Positions 44,501 through 55,600 of a stretch of DNA of 64,000 nucleotides are shown here, piece by piece. The notes below the pieces were generated by a model. That model ran no database searches. It saw only the letters and a list, made by a program, of their open reading frames with translations, and was not told the origin of the DNA. Location of the stretch: contig OU452222.1 in the NCBI GenBank assembly GCA_911728455.2, positions 4,834,108 to 4,898,107 of the forward strand. The letters run 5' to 3'. This DNA is from Marthasterias glacialis (taxonomy: Eukaryota; Echinodermata; Asteroidea; Forcipulatida; Asteriidae). Every line of letters starts with the position of its first letter. Within the stretch, counting starts at the first letter, position 1. The position numbers and the translations under genes were made by a program.

Positions 44501-47500
44501 CTGCTGAGCACTTGCACCATGCTCGCGCAAGCCAGTGGCATAGCCAGCATTTATTGCTTGGGGGGCAAGGGGGGAGGCATAGATATTTTGTAGAGGGGGA
44601 AATTTTCAGTTGAGGTCAAGTCTAAAATTGCCTGATTAGTATCCAGAGGCTGACAGGGGGGGCAAGTAGGGGGCAAGACAATCCACAGGGGGCAGCTTCC
44701 TCCTTTTGCCTCTCCCTTGGCTTCGCCAAAGGTGCAAGTGTAATGAGCCCGGATAAGTTTGCTGCCACCTAGCAAATCCCCCAAAGTTTCTTATTTGGGG
44801 TATAATTGACCCTGATTAGAACAGTCTTCTCCCAACTTAGAAAGATCAATGGCCCAATCAAGAGCCCATTGGGTGAGATTGACCCTCTCTATTGAGCAAC
44901 TTTTTCATTATTCTGACATTATTCCTTCTGACTTATGACAGTATCACCATGACGGCCTTCTCAACAGTCATTGCCATGGGAATGATGCCTCTGAACCTGT
45001 TTATCTACTCCCGATCCTGGACGAATGAAGGAGCTGTGATTCCTTACAGTAACATCACCATTTCCCTGGTCCTCATCCTGGTACCTGCACTCATTGGTAT
45101 GCTTATAAAGTATAAGAAACCCACCTGGTGCCCGTTCATTACAAGGGTAAGCTGTAGACCTTTCTTTTGCAACGTCATGACTGTTAGTCATGGTTTCCCA
45201 ACATCATAACTGTAGGTCATGGTTTCCCAACATCATGACTGTAGGTCATGGTTTCCCAACATCATGACTGTAGGTCATGGTTTCCCAACACCATAACTGT
45301 AGGTCATGGTTTCCCAACATCATGACTGTAGGTCATGGTTTCCCAACATCATAACTGTAGGTCATGGTTTCCCAACATCATGACTGTAGGTCATGGTTTC
45401 CCAACATCATGACTGTAGGTCATGGTTTCCCAACGTCATGACTGTAGGTCATGGTTTCCCAACATCATGACTGTAGGTCATGGTTTCCCAACATCATGAC
45501 TGTAGGTCATGGTTTCCCAACATCATGACTGTAGGTCATGGTTTCCCAACATCATGACTGTAGGTCATGGTTTCCCAACATCATGACTGTAGGTCATGGT
45601 TTCCCAACATCATAACTGTAGGTCATGGTTTCCCAACATCATGACTGTAGGTCATGGTTTCCCAACATCATGACTGTAGGTCATGGTTTCCCAACATCAT
45701 AACTGTAGGTCATGGTTTCCCAACATCATGTCTGTAGGTCATGGTTTCCCAACATCATGACTGTAGGTCATGGTTTCCCAACGTCATGACTGTAGGTCAT
45801 GGTTTCCCAACATCATGACTGTAGGTCGTGTTTTCCCAACATCATGGCTGTAGGTCATGATGGTTTCACAAAATCCTAACTGTAGGTCAGAGGGGGTATG
45901 AGTGCAGTTGACTAAAGTCACTTTTGGTAAGGAAGAGGGGGTATGAGTGCAGTTGACTAAAGTCACCTGTGGTAAGGAAGAGGGGGTATGAGTGCAGGTG
46001 ACTAAGTCACCTATGGTAAGGAAGAGGGGGTATGAGTGCAGTTGACTAAAGTCACCTATGGTAAGGAAGAGGGGGTATGAGTGCAGTTTACTAAAGTCAC
46101 CTATGGTAAGGAAGAGGTGGTATGAGTGCAGCCGACTAAAGTCACCTATGGTAAGGAAGAGGGGGTATGAGTGCAGTCGACTAAAGTCACCTATGGTAAG
46201 GAAGAGGGGGTGTGAGTGCAGTCGACTAAAGTCACCTATGGTAAGGAAGAGGGGGTGTGAGTGCAGTTGACTAAAGTCACCCATGGTAAGGAAGAGGGGG
46301 TATGAGTGCAGTTGACTAAAGTCAGCTATGGTAAGGAAGAGGGGCTATGAGTGCAGTCGACTAAAGTCAGCTATGGTAAGGAAGAGGGGGTATGAGTGCA
46401 GTTGACTAAAGTCACCTATGGTAAGGAAGAGGGGGTATGAGTGCAGTCAACTAAAGTTGCCAATGGTAAAGAAGAGTGGGTATGAGTGCAGTCAACTTAA
46501 GTCACCCATGGTAAGGAAGAGGGGGTATGAGTGCAGTCAACAAAAGTCATCTGTGGCCAGGAAAAGTGTTATGGCAGACATGAATGTGAGAAAACAGTCA
46601 CCAGCCTCCCCTCCAAAAATACCATCTGCTGTAAACACACAGAAAAATACAACCTTGCTGCTTTGCAAACCATGAAGGAACTTAAACAAGCAGGGTCATG
46701 TGACGAGCACTGCCATACTTTAAATGTATTTGAAACGTTTGAAGGGGCACCCAGGCCAAGACCCAGGGCAACAGTGGCCATGGCCTCCATCTAACTCCAG
46801 GCCTGAAGCTTACTAGTATTGCTGGCCAGTGACAGAACATTTTAAAGGCAAGCCCTGAACTGTTCTTCTTACATTTTAAGTGCAGAATTAAATGCATGGA
46901 CACTTTGAAAAGTATCAGCAGCGGGGAAAAGGAGAATCATTTGACACAAGAGTAAAAAACATGAAGTCTGTCCCACGCTAATAGATGGCTCATCATGATG
47001 GCTCATCAAGTTTTCTTGGCATTAAACAGCTGAGAATATTTCTATTTCCCCTGGACAGGATGCCAGTCCATCGCCGGTTCTCACCGGGTCCCATTTTCAC
47101 TCCTCGGTGGAGAGAAGCAATTATGATAAAGTGCCTTGCTCAAGGACACAAGGATTCAAACCCACATTCTGTAAATTACAGAACTTGAGTCCACCGCTCT
47201 AGACCGCTCGGCCACGACACCCCACACGTTTGACACTATGAGTGACGTTATACACCCAAGCCACAACTGGTTGACTCGGTTGAAAAAAAAAAACAAGTGC
47301 ATGGACACTTAATGTTATCTGGAACAGGACAAATTTACGAGCCTAGAGTCTTTGCTATCTCATTTGTTATCAGTCACTGACTACAGCGGTCCAAGATTGC
47401 TTTTGTGAGGTTAAGTGTACAATCTGATAGTGAGATGAATGCCAAATAGACACTGTTGACAGAAGCTTTTTTAATGTGGTGAAGTGGGTACTAGCTGTGA

Positions 47501-50072
47501 TGGATTGCACATTTGCGTTGGTGTTTCTCAAACGGACTATTCTATTATAACTCTCTTAATTTCCATAGCTTTAATTTGTCAGCATAAAAGTTGACACCTT
47601 CGGCGAACTGAAGGTGTTGTGTTTACCCACTGTGGTAGAACAAGTTGTGCACAGAACTGTGCTGTGGACAGTGTAGGTGCATTCACAACATGAAGTTATA
47701 TGTTAAAGTGCATCCAAATAAAAAAAGCATGTGGATGATATTAACCAGTTGCCGCTGGGATTCTTTTTTAAACCTCCGGTCCCCGTGGCGGGATTCTTTG
47801 GGTGGAATTGTCGGAATCGGTTTTTCTTTGAGGGTAGCGCTGGCACAAAGAAACCCTGGCTTGACAATCCCAAGAGAACAAAGATTCTCTTTATTGGATC
47901 GTCCACTTTGTTTTCTCGGCCGAGAAAATGTCAAATTCACACATGAATTGCAAAAAATTTGCCGTTACCTGCGGCATAGGAGTAGGACTAAACACAGAAC
48001 CATGGCTCAATTTCCGGCTCACTCTGACTTACCTCCATTGAGCTGAAATACAATGAATGAACAATGGTGGAAGCCTCTCGATGCCTCGTAATCCTCTTCT
48101 TGGAACAAAAGGACACAGGTCTGGAATTGGGGATTACACAAAAACTGCCTCTCAATAGCCAGAAAACTCCAAAATATTTGAGATCCTTTTTGGTCTTTGT
48201 GCGGTTGAAACAAAACGTTAGACAATGTGTGTGTGTTCTGTGCACGCTCAGCAGTGGAACGTCCGGGCAACCTTTGCTCTGGTATTCCAAAATATCACAA
48301 TGGTGTCTTTACACGGCTTTTATTTCCAGGCAGGGGAAACTTTTGCATGCTAACAGGTCATCCATCACCAACTGGTTAAATGGTCGGACAGTAGGAGGGT
48401 TAAACGGCTGCAAAACATTTCTCAGACTGAGTACTCTCTGAACATGCTTTGGAGTGGGAGAGCAGGCCCCGTTCTAGAAAAAAAACAAAATAGAAATAAA
48501 AATTACAACTATTTCATACTATATTTCAGAGTATGCTTTTACTGTCTCTCTTTAATTTCTGTTTCCCAACCCCCCCCCAAAAAAAACAACAACAAACAAA
48601 CAAACAACAACAACAACAACAACAACAAAATGCTTAGGTATTGAGTTTGGTTGAGCTACAACAGTCATCCATGATATGGAAAAGTTATATCAGAGGAGAC
48701 ACTTTGGGAAATGTTTTAGTAAGCCATTTGTAACTTGTTTAATTTGAATTCCTCACCCTATCGAGACAGATGCCGTGTCAATTGGTCCGGAACAAGCTTG
48801 TATAGCAACCTCCCGATGAGTAAATCCATGCACTATTGTGTCACACACATTCATTCAAAATTGTGTACGGGCGTTCGCCGTCTTTTAGGTAACTTCGCAA
48901 AAGCTCGCCCCGAATCATGTGACATAGCAACTGTCCCTATAGCCTGAGGAATTGAAATTCTAGCTGTAACTTGTGACTATAAGCAAGTCATTGTACCAAC
49001 ATTATTTAAATCTACATGTAACTCGCTTATTGAGGCATGTCATGTGAAGTCTGTCCTGGATCCTCTAGGACCAGGCCCAATTTCATAAAGCCTGTAAGCA
49101 CAGAAACTTGCTAAGCACAGGAAAATCTTGCTTAGCAGAAACAGGTCACCAGCCAACATTCCATTATGTTTACACTGTTGCGACTGGTGCCCCACTCATT
49201 TTTTGCTGAGCAAAGAAATTTGCTAAGCAGTATTTTCTGCTAAACAGCTTTGTGAAGTTGGCCCCAGGGCCCAAATTCAAGCGGCTAAGCTGAAAATATT
49301 GCTTGAAACTTTTCTGCTAAGCAGAAATGAGCAGGATACCAGTCACAAGTTGAACATGTGACATAGTAGTTTGGCCGGGAATCCTTATTCTGGTAAGCAT
49401 ACAAAATTTTTGTGCTTAGCAATTTTGTTGTGCTTAAGCAGCTCTATGAAATTGGCCCCTGGTTCAAAGGCAAACTAGGACCAAGACAATTAAGCCATTT
49501 GGATTGGATGCACAGACCAATGCATAAAGACATTCCAGTGAGCAGCAGAATGATTATGATGTCTCCCTAAATGTTACTTTATTTATTTATTTGTTTTTAT
49601 TACATCTTCTCAGCTTGGAAGCATTTTAGGCCTCCTTGCTATTTCTGTCAATATGATCTTGAATGGCATCATCAACCCGTCTATGTTCTCCTCTCCATGG
49701 CAACTCTGGTTTGCCGCCGTCATCTTACCGCTCCTCGGCTACGTCTTTGGCTACCTGCTCGCCTTCATCCTCCGTCGACCCCACATTGAGTGCCGCACCA
49801 TCTGCTTTGAGACAGGTGCGCAAAACATCGGCTTGGCCTTGACCCTTCTCCTGGTCACCTTCCCGGATAGCGACCTCCTGAAAGATATGTTAATCTTCCC
49901 GTCTCTCTATGGACCTTTTTTGATTCTCCATGCATGTTTGATCATTGGGATTTACTTGGTTTGGCAAAAGTGGCATGGAGAAAGGCAGGAGAAGGAGGGA
50001 CCCGACAAGGAGGAAGGGTCTCTGCGAGACCTGGCCTTGGAGAAAATCACTTCTAAGGAAGGGGGAGACTAA
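41476..50072 (+). CDS. SLC10-like sodium/organic-anion (bile-acid type) symporter, gene 2
   Basis: Five coding exons: 41476-41574, 42518-42616, 43260-43453, 44942-45146, 49614-50072, giving 351 aa from the first Met or 339 aa from the second Met at 41512, where the gene 1 protein starts. Exon lengths 2-4 (99, 194, 205) equal those of gene 1. The protein keeps the same family sodium-site residues (SQF, CPGGVTSN, LSITMTAFST, ETGAQN) and the GMMPL motif, so it should be an active Na+-coupled carrier at the plasma membrane. The N-terminus carries NET and NST glycosylation sites. The C-terminal tail is longer and more acidic than in gene 1 (PDKEEGSLRD to SKEGGD), which may change trafficking. Substrate unknown. 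It is a tandem paralogue, 21.7 kb downstream of gene 1. Confidence 0.9.
41588..41870. repeat. Repeat fragment in gene 2 intron 1
   Basis: TAACCAGTTGCCGCTGGGAT, AAAGAAACCCTG, TGACAATGCC and ATGTCAAATTCACACAT match the left half of the repeat at 47738-48405. It begins only 13 bp after the exon 1 donor. Confidence 0.7.
42191..42236. repeat. 46-bp near-perfect palindrome
   Basis: AGCACCAAAAGAGCACCA and its reverse complement TGGTGCTCTTTTGGTGCT flank a TACTCGAGTG centre. Only one base pair of the 23 fails. It can form a cruciform or an RNA hairpin inside intron 1 of gene 2. Confidence 0.9.
42518..42616 (+). CDS. Gene 2 coding exon 2
   Basis: The 33 codons after ATTTGATTTACAG begin DLKLANKV and end DFKRV before GTAGGT. 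They encode transmembrane span 1. Confidence 0.9.
42995..43215 (+). mobile_element. Dispersed repeat (GACAAGTTCTCACAAGAAC family) in intron 2
   Basis: GGGCAGTGAAG, GATCCACTTAGCAAAAGTAG, AGCAGGACAAGTG and CATTACCTCAAAC parallel the 14545-14855 copy. It lies close before the exon 3 acceptor and is absent from gene 1 intron 2. Confidence 0.6.
43260..43453 (+). CDS. Gene 2 coding exon 3
   Basis: Encodes LSRPVGVFIGFCSQF to SGDVCL plus two bases. It covers spans 2-4 and CPGGVTSN. Near-identical to gene 1 except in the first six codons. Confidence 0.9.
43591..43694. mobile_element. Hairpin element, ~50-bp arms, in intron 3
   Basis: AGAAGGGTCTTTCT and AGAAAGACCCTTCT meet at the centre, near 43643. 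Outer words TTGTTAAT, GCCTC and GTTTT pair with AAAAC, GAGGC and ATTAACAA. Confidence 0.8.
43941..44160. mobile_element. End fragment of the CACCTGACGTCAT TIR family
   Basis: AATTCACCTGACGTCATCAT, AATCTTGGTTGCGCCATTTT and GTGAGCGTGGCACAGTCG are shared with 63149-63430. The matching right end is not seen nearby, so the copy is truncated. Confidence 0.65.
44533..44725. mobile_element. CAGTGGC-type TIR element, reversed and truncated
   Basis: CAGTGGCATAGCCAGCAT, TCAGTTGAGGTCAAG and ATTGCCTGATTAG are the reverse complement of 18660-18852. The second end is degraded. Confidence 0.65.
44942..45146 (+). CDS. Gene 2 coding exon 4
   Basis: Starts with T completing Ser after TTATGACAG, then ITMTAFSTVIAMGMMPLNLF. 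It ends ITR before GTAAGC. It differs from gene 1 exon 4 mainly by TITISLV for SIIISLV and T/S changes. Confidence 0.9.
45172..45870. repeat. 29-bp minisatellite, ~24 copies, in intron 4
   Basis: The unit is CATCATGACTGTAGGTCATG plus GTTTCCCAA, with ATAACT and ACGTC variants. It starts about 25 bp after the exon 4 donor. Gene 1 intron 4 has no such array. Confidence 0.9.
45880..46555. repeat. 45-bp minisatellite, 15 copies, in intron 4
   Basis: The unit is TAAGGAAGAGGGGGTATGAG plus TGCAGTTGACTAAAGTCACC plus TATGG. Each has the near-palindrome GTTGACTAAAGTCA. It directly follows the 29-bp array. A 166-codon minus-strand frame (45784-46284) is an artefact of the 45-bp period. Confidence 0.9.
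46556..47039. other. Gene 2 intron 4, no further feature
   Basis: No exon or clear repeat; a short CAGGCC-rich stretch at 46750-46805 may be a repeat remnant. Confidence 0.35.
47040..47225 (-). mobile_element. tRNA-Leu-derived SINE, in intron 4
   Basis: On the minus strand the head reads GTCGTGGCCGAGCGG (A box), GACTCAAGTTCTG (Leu-like anticodon arm) and GTGGGTTTGAATCC (B box), followed by CTTGAGCAAGGCAC. Same family as 34590-34940. The cloverleaf is imperfect, so it is not called a tRNA gene. Confidence 0.75.
47738..48405. mobile_element. TIR-like repeat with TTAACCAGTTG ends, in intron 4
   Basis: Begins TTAACCAGTTGCCGCTGGGA, and CAACTGGTTAA lies near 48369-48379, followed by GGTCGGACAGTAGGAGGGTT. 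Fragments of the same repeat are at 9955-10050, 38195-38570 and 41588-41870. Confidence 0.65.
48604..48627. repeat. (AAC)n microsatellite
   Basis: About eight AAC units after a poly-C and poly-A stretch. Confidence 0.85.
49074..49459. mobile_element. Two adjacent GGCCCAATTTC TIR elements, in intron 4
   Basis: First copy 49074-49264: GGCCCAATTTCATAAAGC to GCTTTGTGAAGTTGGCC. Second copy 49267-49459: GGGCCCAAATTCAAGCGGC to GCTCTATGAAATTGGCCCC. Interiors carry repeated CTTAGCA / TGCTAAGCA words. The pair sits between CTCTAGGACC and GGTTCAAAGGCAAACT, the position of the different TIR element in gene 1. Confidence 0.75.
49614..50072 (+). CDS. Gene 2 terminal coding exon 5
   Basis: 152 codons plus TAA after CATCTTCTCAG. 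Starts LGSILGLLAISVNMILNGII, which is well diverged from gene 1, then becomes nearly identical from NPSMFSSPWQLW, with ETGAQN conserved. The tail is KEEGSLRDLALEKITSKEGGD. Confidence 0.9.
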   Translation, partial: LGSILGLLAISVNMILNGIINPSMFSSPWQLWFAAVILPLLGYVFGYLLAFILRRPHIECRTICFETGAQNIGLALTLLLVTFPDSDLLKDMLIFPSLYGPFLILHACLIIGIYLVWQKWHGERQEKEGPDKEEGSLRDLALEKITSKEGGD

Positions 50073-51600
50073 AATATCAATTCAGTGGAAGCCCTCCTTT
50101 GTCTTTGTTGCTCCCAAAAGTCTCTCTGGTAAGAAATTAAATTGAGATTTTCTGGTATGGAAAAATCTGTTTTGCCTGGACCAGATACAAAATTTAACGT
50201 GACCCATAACTATTTCTCTCTTTTTGATATTTGTTGAACACTTGGGAAGAGGTTTCAACTGTACTAATTAGTAATTTTTTTTTTCTTTTTAAATCTCATT
50301 TGGTAATTTTATGGCTCTGCTTACTGCAGAATTCTGTGCTTATGGCGCCCTGTAACGCATATATGAGCCGTAAGTGCAGAATTCTGCAGTAAGCAGAGAA
50401 ATGAAATTGGACCCAGATTCGTAAATTGCTGGCCCTTGCCAGTCGTCAAGTAGGTTTTTCAATCCCAGAAGAAGGGAGGCATAAGTCAAAATAAAACGAT
50501 CAAATCGGACTGACAAATTTGCCACCTGACTGATAATTAATATAAACGTTCTTTTGAACAAAGGATGTTGAAACGTCTCTACCATAAACATTTTAATCTA
50601 TCTAAAACCCAGCTGACTGATCCATTTCTATGATTATGAATTGTTAAAGTGCTTTACCTTCCTTGGCCTTACTTGTACAGACTGTTTTAACTCAATTCTC
50701 AACACTGAACAAAATTCTTAGTGTGTATTTTAAGACGTTTTTGTCATGAAACAAAATGAGAACCAGATTATTTTTCTAAAGGTTTTTTAAAGTGAAATAT
50801 ATCCTGTGAAGTACTACATAATTTTATATAATATTTACTTTAAAGGGAAAGTACATCTGCATTGTGTGTTTTGAAAGAGTAAATTTGTTCCCATTTTCTC
50901 ACAAGTTTTCAATAAACACTCAGTACAACGAATCTCTGGTCACGTTTTAGTGAAGCCAGGGGCTTTGTGGCATATTCATATGTTTGCCTGATTTTGATTG
51001 TAGCAAGCGAAATAAGCAATGTTGATTTGTGGGGCTTGCAGATGGTATTACCCCAACCTTGAAAGTATTTAGACAAAAATATTGATGTGGGGGATTAGTT
51101 ATTGTAGGCCTTTAACTTTATAAGCTTTATTTGGTGAGCTGTCAGATTTTAACTTTGTCTCAAATTTAATTTTTGTCAAATTCTCAATCTTGGCTGGGTT
51201 TCACAAAGCACAAAGATTTATGTGAAGACGAGTTGTTGATAGTGCTATAGTGATTTGTATCGTGACATCACACTTTGCTTAGCAATTAAGATTGATAAAA
51301 AGATGAGATCACGAGCCCATGTAGAGTAGGCCTATATTTTATTTTCTATTTTCAAGGGATCTTCGTATTTACTTTATAGATTCATTAATTTTGTGAAGCT
51401 TTTAGCTGATGATATAATAAAGAGCCACTATGTAACGAATTAGGTTGTGTTGAGAATGATTTATGTTTCAGTCTTAAAAAATGTTTAGTTGTTAACTTTT
51501 TAAAATGAGCTGAGCTTTACGTGACATATGAGGGCGCTGTTCTCAAGAAGTATTGAAATTGTTCTAAAAATGTTGAGCACTTTCAATAACCTCTGGAATG
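50073..51600 (+). other. Gene 2 3' UTR and flank
   Basis: AATAAA at 51416-51421 parallels that of gene 1. Compared with gene 1 there is about 950 bp of extra DNA between 50170 and 51130, which includes the hairpin element at 50300-50410. Similarity to gene 1 resumes at GGTGAGCTGTCAG (51131). Confidence 0.5.
50300..50410. mobile_element. Inverted-arm element in the gene 2 3' region
   Basis: CTCTGCTTACTGCAGAATTC on the left inverts to GAATTCTGCAGTAAGCAGAG on the right, a perfect 20-bp match with about 70 bp between the outer ends. Confidence 0.85.
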
Positions 51601-51984
51601 ATTATCAGCTTGAAAAAAATGGTATAAAACAGCTTCTATACGTACAAAATACACGTGTCAGTTACCAACAGCAGTTACCAACCTAAAGAGAGTTCGTATT
51701 AATTTAAAGACGACGTACCTCGGAGGGTTTTAATTAATCGATTGCACTTTGTTAAAGCGGTCCGTAGTAACCGTTTAACGGACACCAGCCTGTTTCTTGT
51801 CGGCTGTCTCAAATAACAAGTTTATAATTTATTCTAATACCTCAGGGCGTATAGGTGCGTGTGTGTTCTTCAATTCAAACAAGGCAAGGTGGATCCGGTG
51901 AGTTTTATAAACAAGTTTGGTTTGTTTATTTGTTGTTTACTTGCGTGTTGTTAGTTCTGTTTAGCTTGGGTTTTTGTTTACTAT

Positions 51985-52175
51985 AATATTAATAATAATA
52001 GTGAACATTTATAATGCGCAATGTCTGTCATAAATGACACTGCTGGCGCCGAAGTGGAGGTTTAAGAATGATTTTATGAGACGAAGAAACCATAATACAA
52101 TACCTTGAAATGGATTCAAGGTGAGCTGGTAGCGTATTGCTGCAAGACCATGCCAGAAGCACCCGGGCGAATTAT
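51985..52175. mobile_element. Dispersed repeat, uninterrupted copy
   Basis: ATTTATAATGCGCAATGTCT, TGTCATAAATGACACT, then CCATAATACAATACCTTGAA and GACCATGCCAGAA. It matches both flanks of 14470-14965 without that copy's ~300-bp middle. Confidence 0.7.
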
Positions 52176-52579
52176 TTACTAACGTCTATTTAAAGTAAAT
52201 TTTGTAGTGATTTTTTGAACATTTTTTTTTTTATGTTGAGGATGGTGGCTAAATCTGTTAACCCTATCAGTGCCGGGGGGTCACACTTAGTGCCCCCTTC
52301 CATATTTTCCAAAGTTTTTGACCAATTTTGGTGAAACTTGCCACATTGTTCATTACTTTTTGTTTCCAAAAATCGTCACTAGAGGGCGTTTTTGACGTTC
52401 TGTTTTGCCCATTTTGGTCAAAAATCGTGTTTGCCCCATATTTTGATATACTTTTTTTGTCAAAAAAGTGTTTGAAACTTGATAAACTTGTTCATTTTAA
52501 CAAGATTAATAACTCCCACATAATTTAACTGGAGCCACCGTTAGGGGCGCTATAATCCATTCGTTTGTCCCATTTTGCT

Positions 52580-53432
52580 ATCTACAAGATCGGCAAACTA
52601 AATCGGTACCTCGATCGTAAGTCGGTTGAGAGATTAATTCACGCATTCGTGTCTTCCAGACTGGACTATTGCAACAGTCTTCTTTACGGACTTCCAGACT
52701 CTGAAATTACCAAGTTACAGAGAGTTCAGAATTCAGCAGCTCGGCTGGTATCAAAATGTAAAAAAGTTGAGCACATCCAACCTGTCCTCCGTGAACTGCA
52801 TTGGCTCCCAGTGAAGCAGCGCATAAATTACAAGATTGCGCTTTTATCGTTTAAAGCTCTTAATGACATGGCGCCAACATACATAACCGAACTCCTCACC
52901 GAATACAAACCTGGTCGCATGTTACGTTCCTCATCACAACACCTTCTTAGCCCTCCCAACGCAAGTAGAACGATCTTCTATGGGGACAGATCCTTTGCCG
53001 CATCATCAGTCAGAGTCTGGAACAGTTTACCTCACAACATTCGTGCCATGTCGTCCCTCAATAGTTTTAAAAAGGCCCTAAAAACGCTTTATTTTAAAGT
53101 GTAACATCTGTGCAAAAGTTATAAAAAAAATATATAAAAAAATATAGAAAAATAAATGGTGTAGCCTATATAAATATATTGATGAGTTTGTGAGTTTTAA
53201 GTGGTTTTAAATTTGTATTAACAATGTATAAATGTATTTCCAGCTATTTTGTTGTATATTTCTTAAATTTTTTAATCTCACTTAGTTTTTTAAAATAGTT
53301 TCTTAGTTTGATATTCTGTAGTTTTATACATATTATTTCTGTTTTAGTTGTTAAGCGCTTTGTGATTTAGTTTTAATGTAAGGCGCTATATAAGTTTTAA
53401 TTATTATTATTATTATTATTATTATTATTTTG
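52580..53432 (+). pseudogene. 3' end of an L2/CR1-like non-LTR retrotransposon
   Basis: An open frame to the stop at 53102-53104 encodes the conserved C-terminal part of the reverse transcriptase ORF: LIHAFVSSRLDYCNSLLYGL, KLQRVQNSAARLV, LHWLPVKQRINYKIALLSFK and VRVWNSLP. The 3' UTR ends AAGGCGCTATATAAG followed by (ATT)n at 53399-53430, the usual tail of this clade. The catalytic domain is missing, so it is a 5'-truncated copy. The intact frame suggests a fairly recent insertion. Confidence 0.85.
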
Positions 53433-55600
53433 GGCAAAAAGAAAATATTTTTTTGCGTCCACTGTACGTGTGTGTTGCCTTGATGACACAATGCGTGTGC
53501 ATGAATATCAAGAAGTGGTTGGGTGGGTAGGGGGCAATCTCTCAAAAAGGAATGCTTTTTTTGTTAACTAATCAATATTGTTTGAAATGATGATTGAATG
53601 CAACGGGAACGGTTGCTATTTAAGAAATAACTATAAACGCCGAAATCAACCGAGCGAAAATAACATAATGCATAAGTGATGTTTGAAGCTTTGCATGGTG
53701 TGGAGAATTAAGAAGTAACTACAACTTAACTAGTTACACATCCAGTCAGCAGTCAACTCCCACGCATCAACGGTCAAGAGAAGCTTAGATCCTTCCCGCC
53801 TAAAATTAATGCGTACCCTTCCAGCCCTATACTTCAGCTTCACGGCATGATCAGAGTCCAACATTCTCCTGGAAACGTCAAGCGAGGGCCACAACGGCTG
53901 TTTTCAGAGGTCTACCGTCCTCCCAAAGATATTTCTGCATGGTTGTATCCGCAAGCTTACTCTTTTGCTCACATAAAGTGAGTGGTAGTTATTTGTGTTG
54001 ACATGTGAAATTTATTGAGGTGTCGCCATTTCAAGCTGAAGAATTTGTTTTAAAAACACGAACTGAACTTGGCAATAAATCTTACGATTTTTTGCCAAGG
54101 GCTAGGGCTCTCAAAATTTTCTCCAATGAATTTCCCAATCACTCATCATGGGCGGATCCAGAATTTTGTATTATTATTCATTTGTTTATTTTATTAATAT
54201 TTATTTATTTATTTATTGATTTATTGTTATTTTTTTTTTTTTGGGGGGGGGACTAAGATTAAAAAAATGTTCAGTACTACGACTTACAATGAAAATAATG
54301 GGCGTAAAAAGCAACTTACACAATCAAGCCCTTATGGCTTGGGGTCCGGGGCCCGCTTAAGGGCCCGGAAGATTTGTGATTCGCGATGATCTTTGGTGCA
54401 ATCCGAGGCGATTCCAGGCCACTTTGACCTCGGTTTTGAGCAAACATTTTTAAGGAGTAGGGCCTACAATGAGAACTCCATCATTTTGATTGGCTCACTC
54501 TGGCGGTCTCGTAAAGTTCCTTATGTAACCGACACATTTCCAATTCGCAAAATAGGGGAGCTATCTGGATATTTCCTGATTTGTTGCTTGGGACACAAAC
54601 ATCTTCTATAATAAAGACCACTTTATTTTTAACTTCGGGGAATTTGTGGGCTCAGGCAAATTAAGGCCAGTGGGGGGGGGGGGGGGGGGGGAGAACCACC
54701 ACACTGTTATTGGTAAAACCATGGCCGTACCGGTCGTACCGCCTCCTACGGGACTGACAGCGATGAGTGCCCCATCCGTTACCTCTCCCCTCCCTCTCCC
54801 CCACCCCCTGTCTCGCTTTGTGATTCCCCTTTTTTCTTAAACGAATTTAGGGGGGGGGGATATATAGCTACAGCCCCGAGTAGCCCCGGCCCCTGGACCG
54901 CCAACGGATTCAGTCACCCTGATCCTCGACTCTAGGCGCAAAGGCCTACTAAAACTGAAGGATGGAAGGTTTTCTTTGAGCGAGTCGGACTCGACGACCC
55001 GGAACCCATGATCCCACACATACACTGCAGGATGCCCCCTCTTACCGAAAAGAAATACGACTTTTTTTTGGTTTAAACATTAGTGGTCATTTTAAAATAA
55101 AGAAAGGGATCAAGAGCACTGGTCCCCTGAAGCCAACCAAAACTGACCAGTGATTGTTCAGTGAAGTGGTAAACATTCCCTCCCGTTTTGTAACTGAGTC
55201 TGTTCAAAGTGGTTTTGTTAAAACAATGAAATAAGTAGTAAATCTGTGTGTTGGGAGGAGAAGGTCCGCATGTAACCCAGTGACATGGCTACACGGCATC
55301 GTTTATTTTCAACTGAGTTTTCGGGGAAAATAACTCTAAGGCAAAATCAGTTTGCGCTCAGCACGTCCGCCTCTGTCAGCTATTCAACAATTTCAATAAA
55401 ATGACCTTGGTCCCACAATATACTGTATGGATGTTCTTCATGGTCGGTCACACAAATTCACAATGACCAACGCCATGGTTTTGTTAAAATCCATGCGACT
55501 CTGTATGAAGAATATCAGCTGTGAGCCAGCTGGTGGGATCGAATGAATGACATTCATTTCCATATTAGGGATAATTATTCAAGTGACGTTTTGAGAAAGT
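53433..55600. other. No gene recognised; homopolymer tracts
   Basis: Poly-G runs at about 54242-54250 and 54671-54691, and a TTTAT-rich stretch near 54180-54240. Open frames here have no recognisable motif. Confidence 0.4.

Noticed and set aside
45784..46284. 166-codon minus-strand frame with repeated GDFSRLHS
   Set aside because: Product of the 45-bp minisatellite; it lies in an intron of gene 2 on the opposite strand.
47150..47225. Possible tRNA-Leu gene on the minus strand
   Set aside because: Clear tRNA-Leu likeness, but acceptor pairing is poor and it continues into a SINE body.
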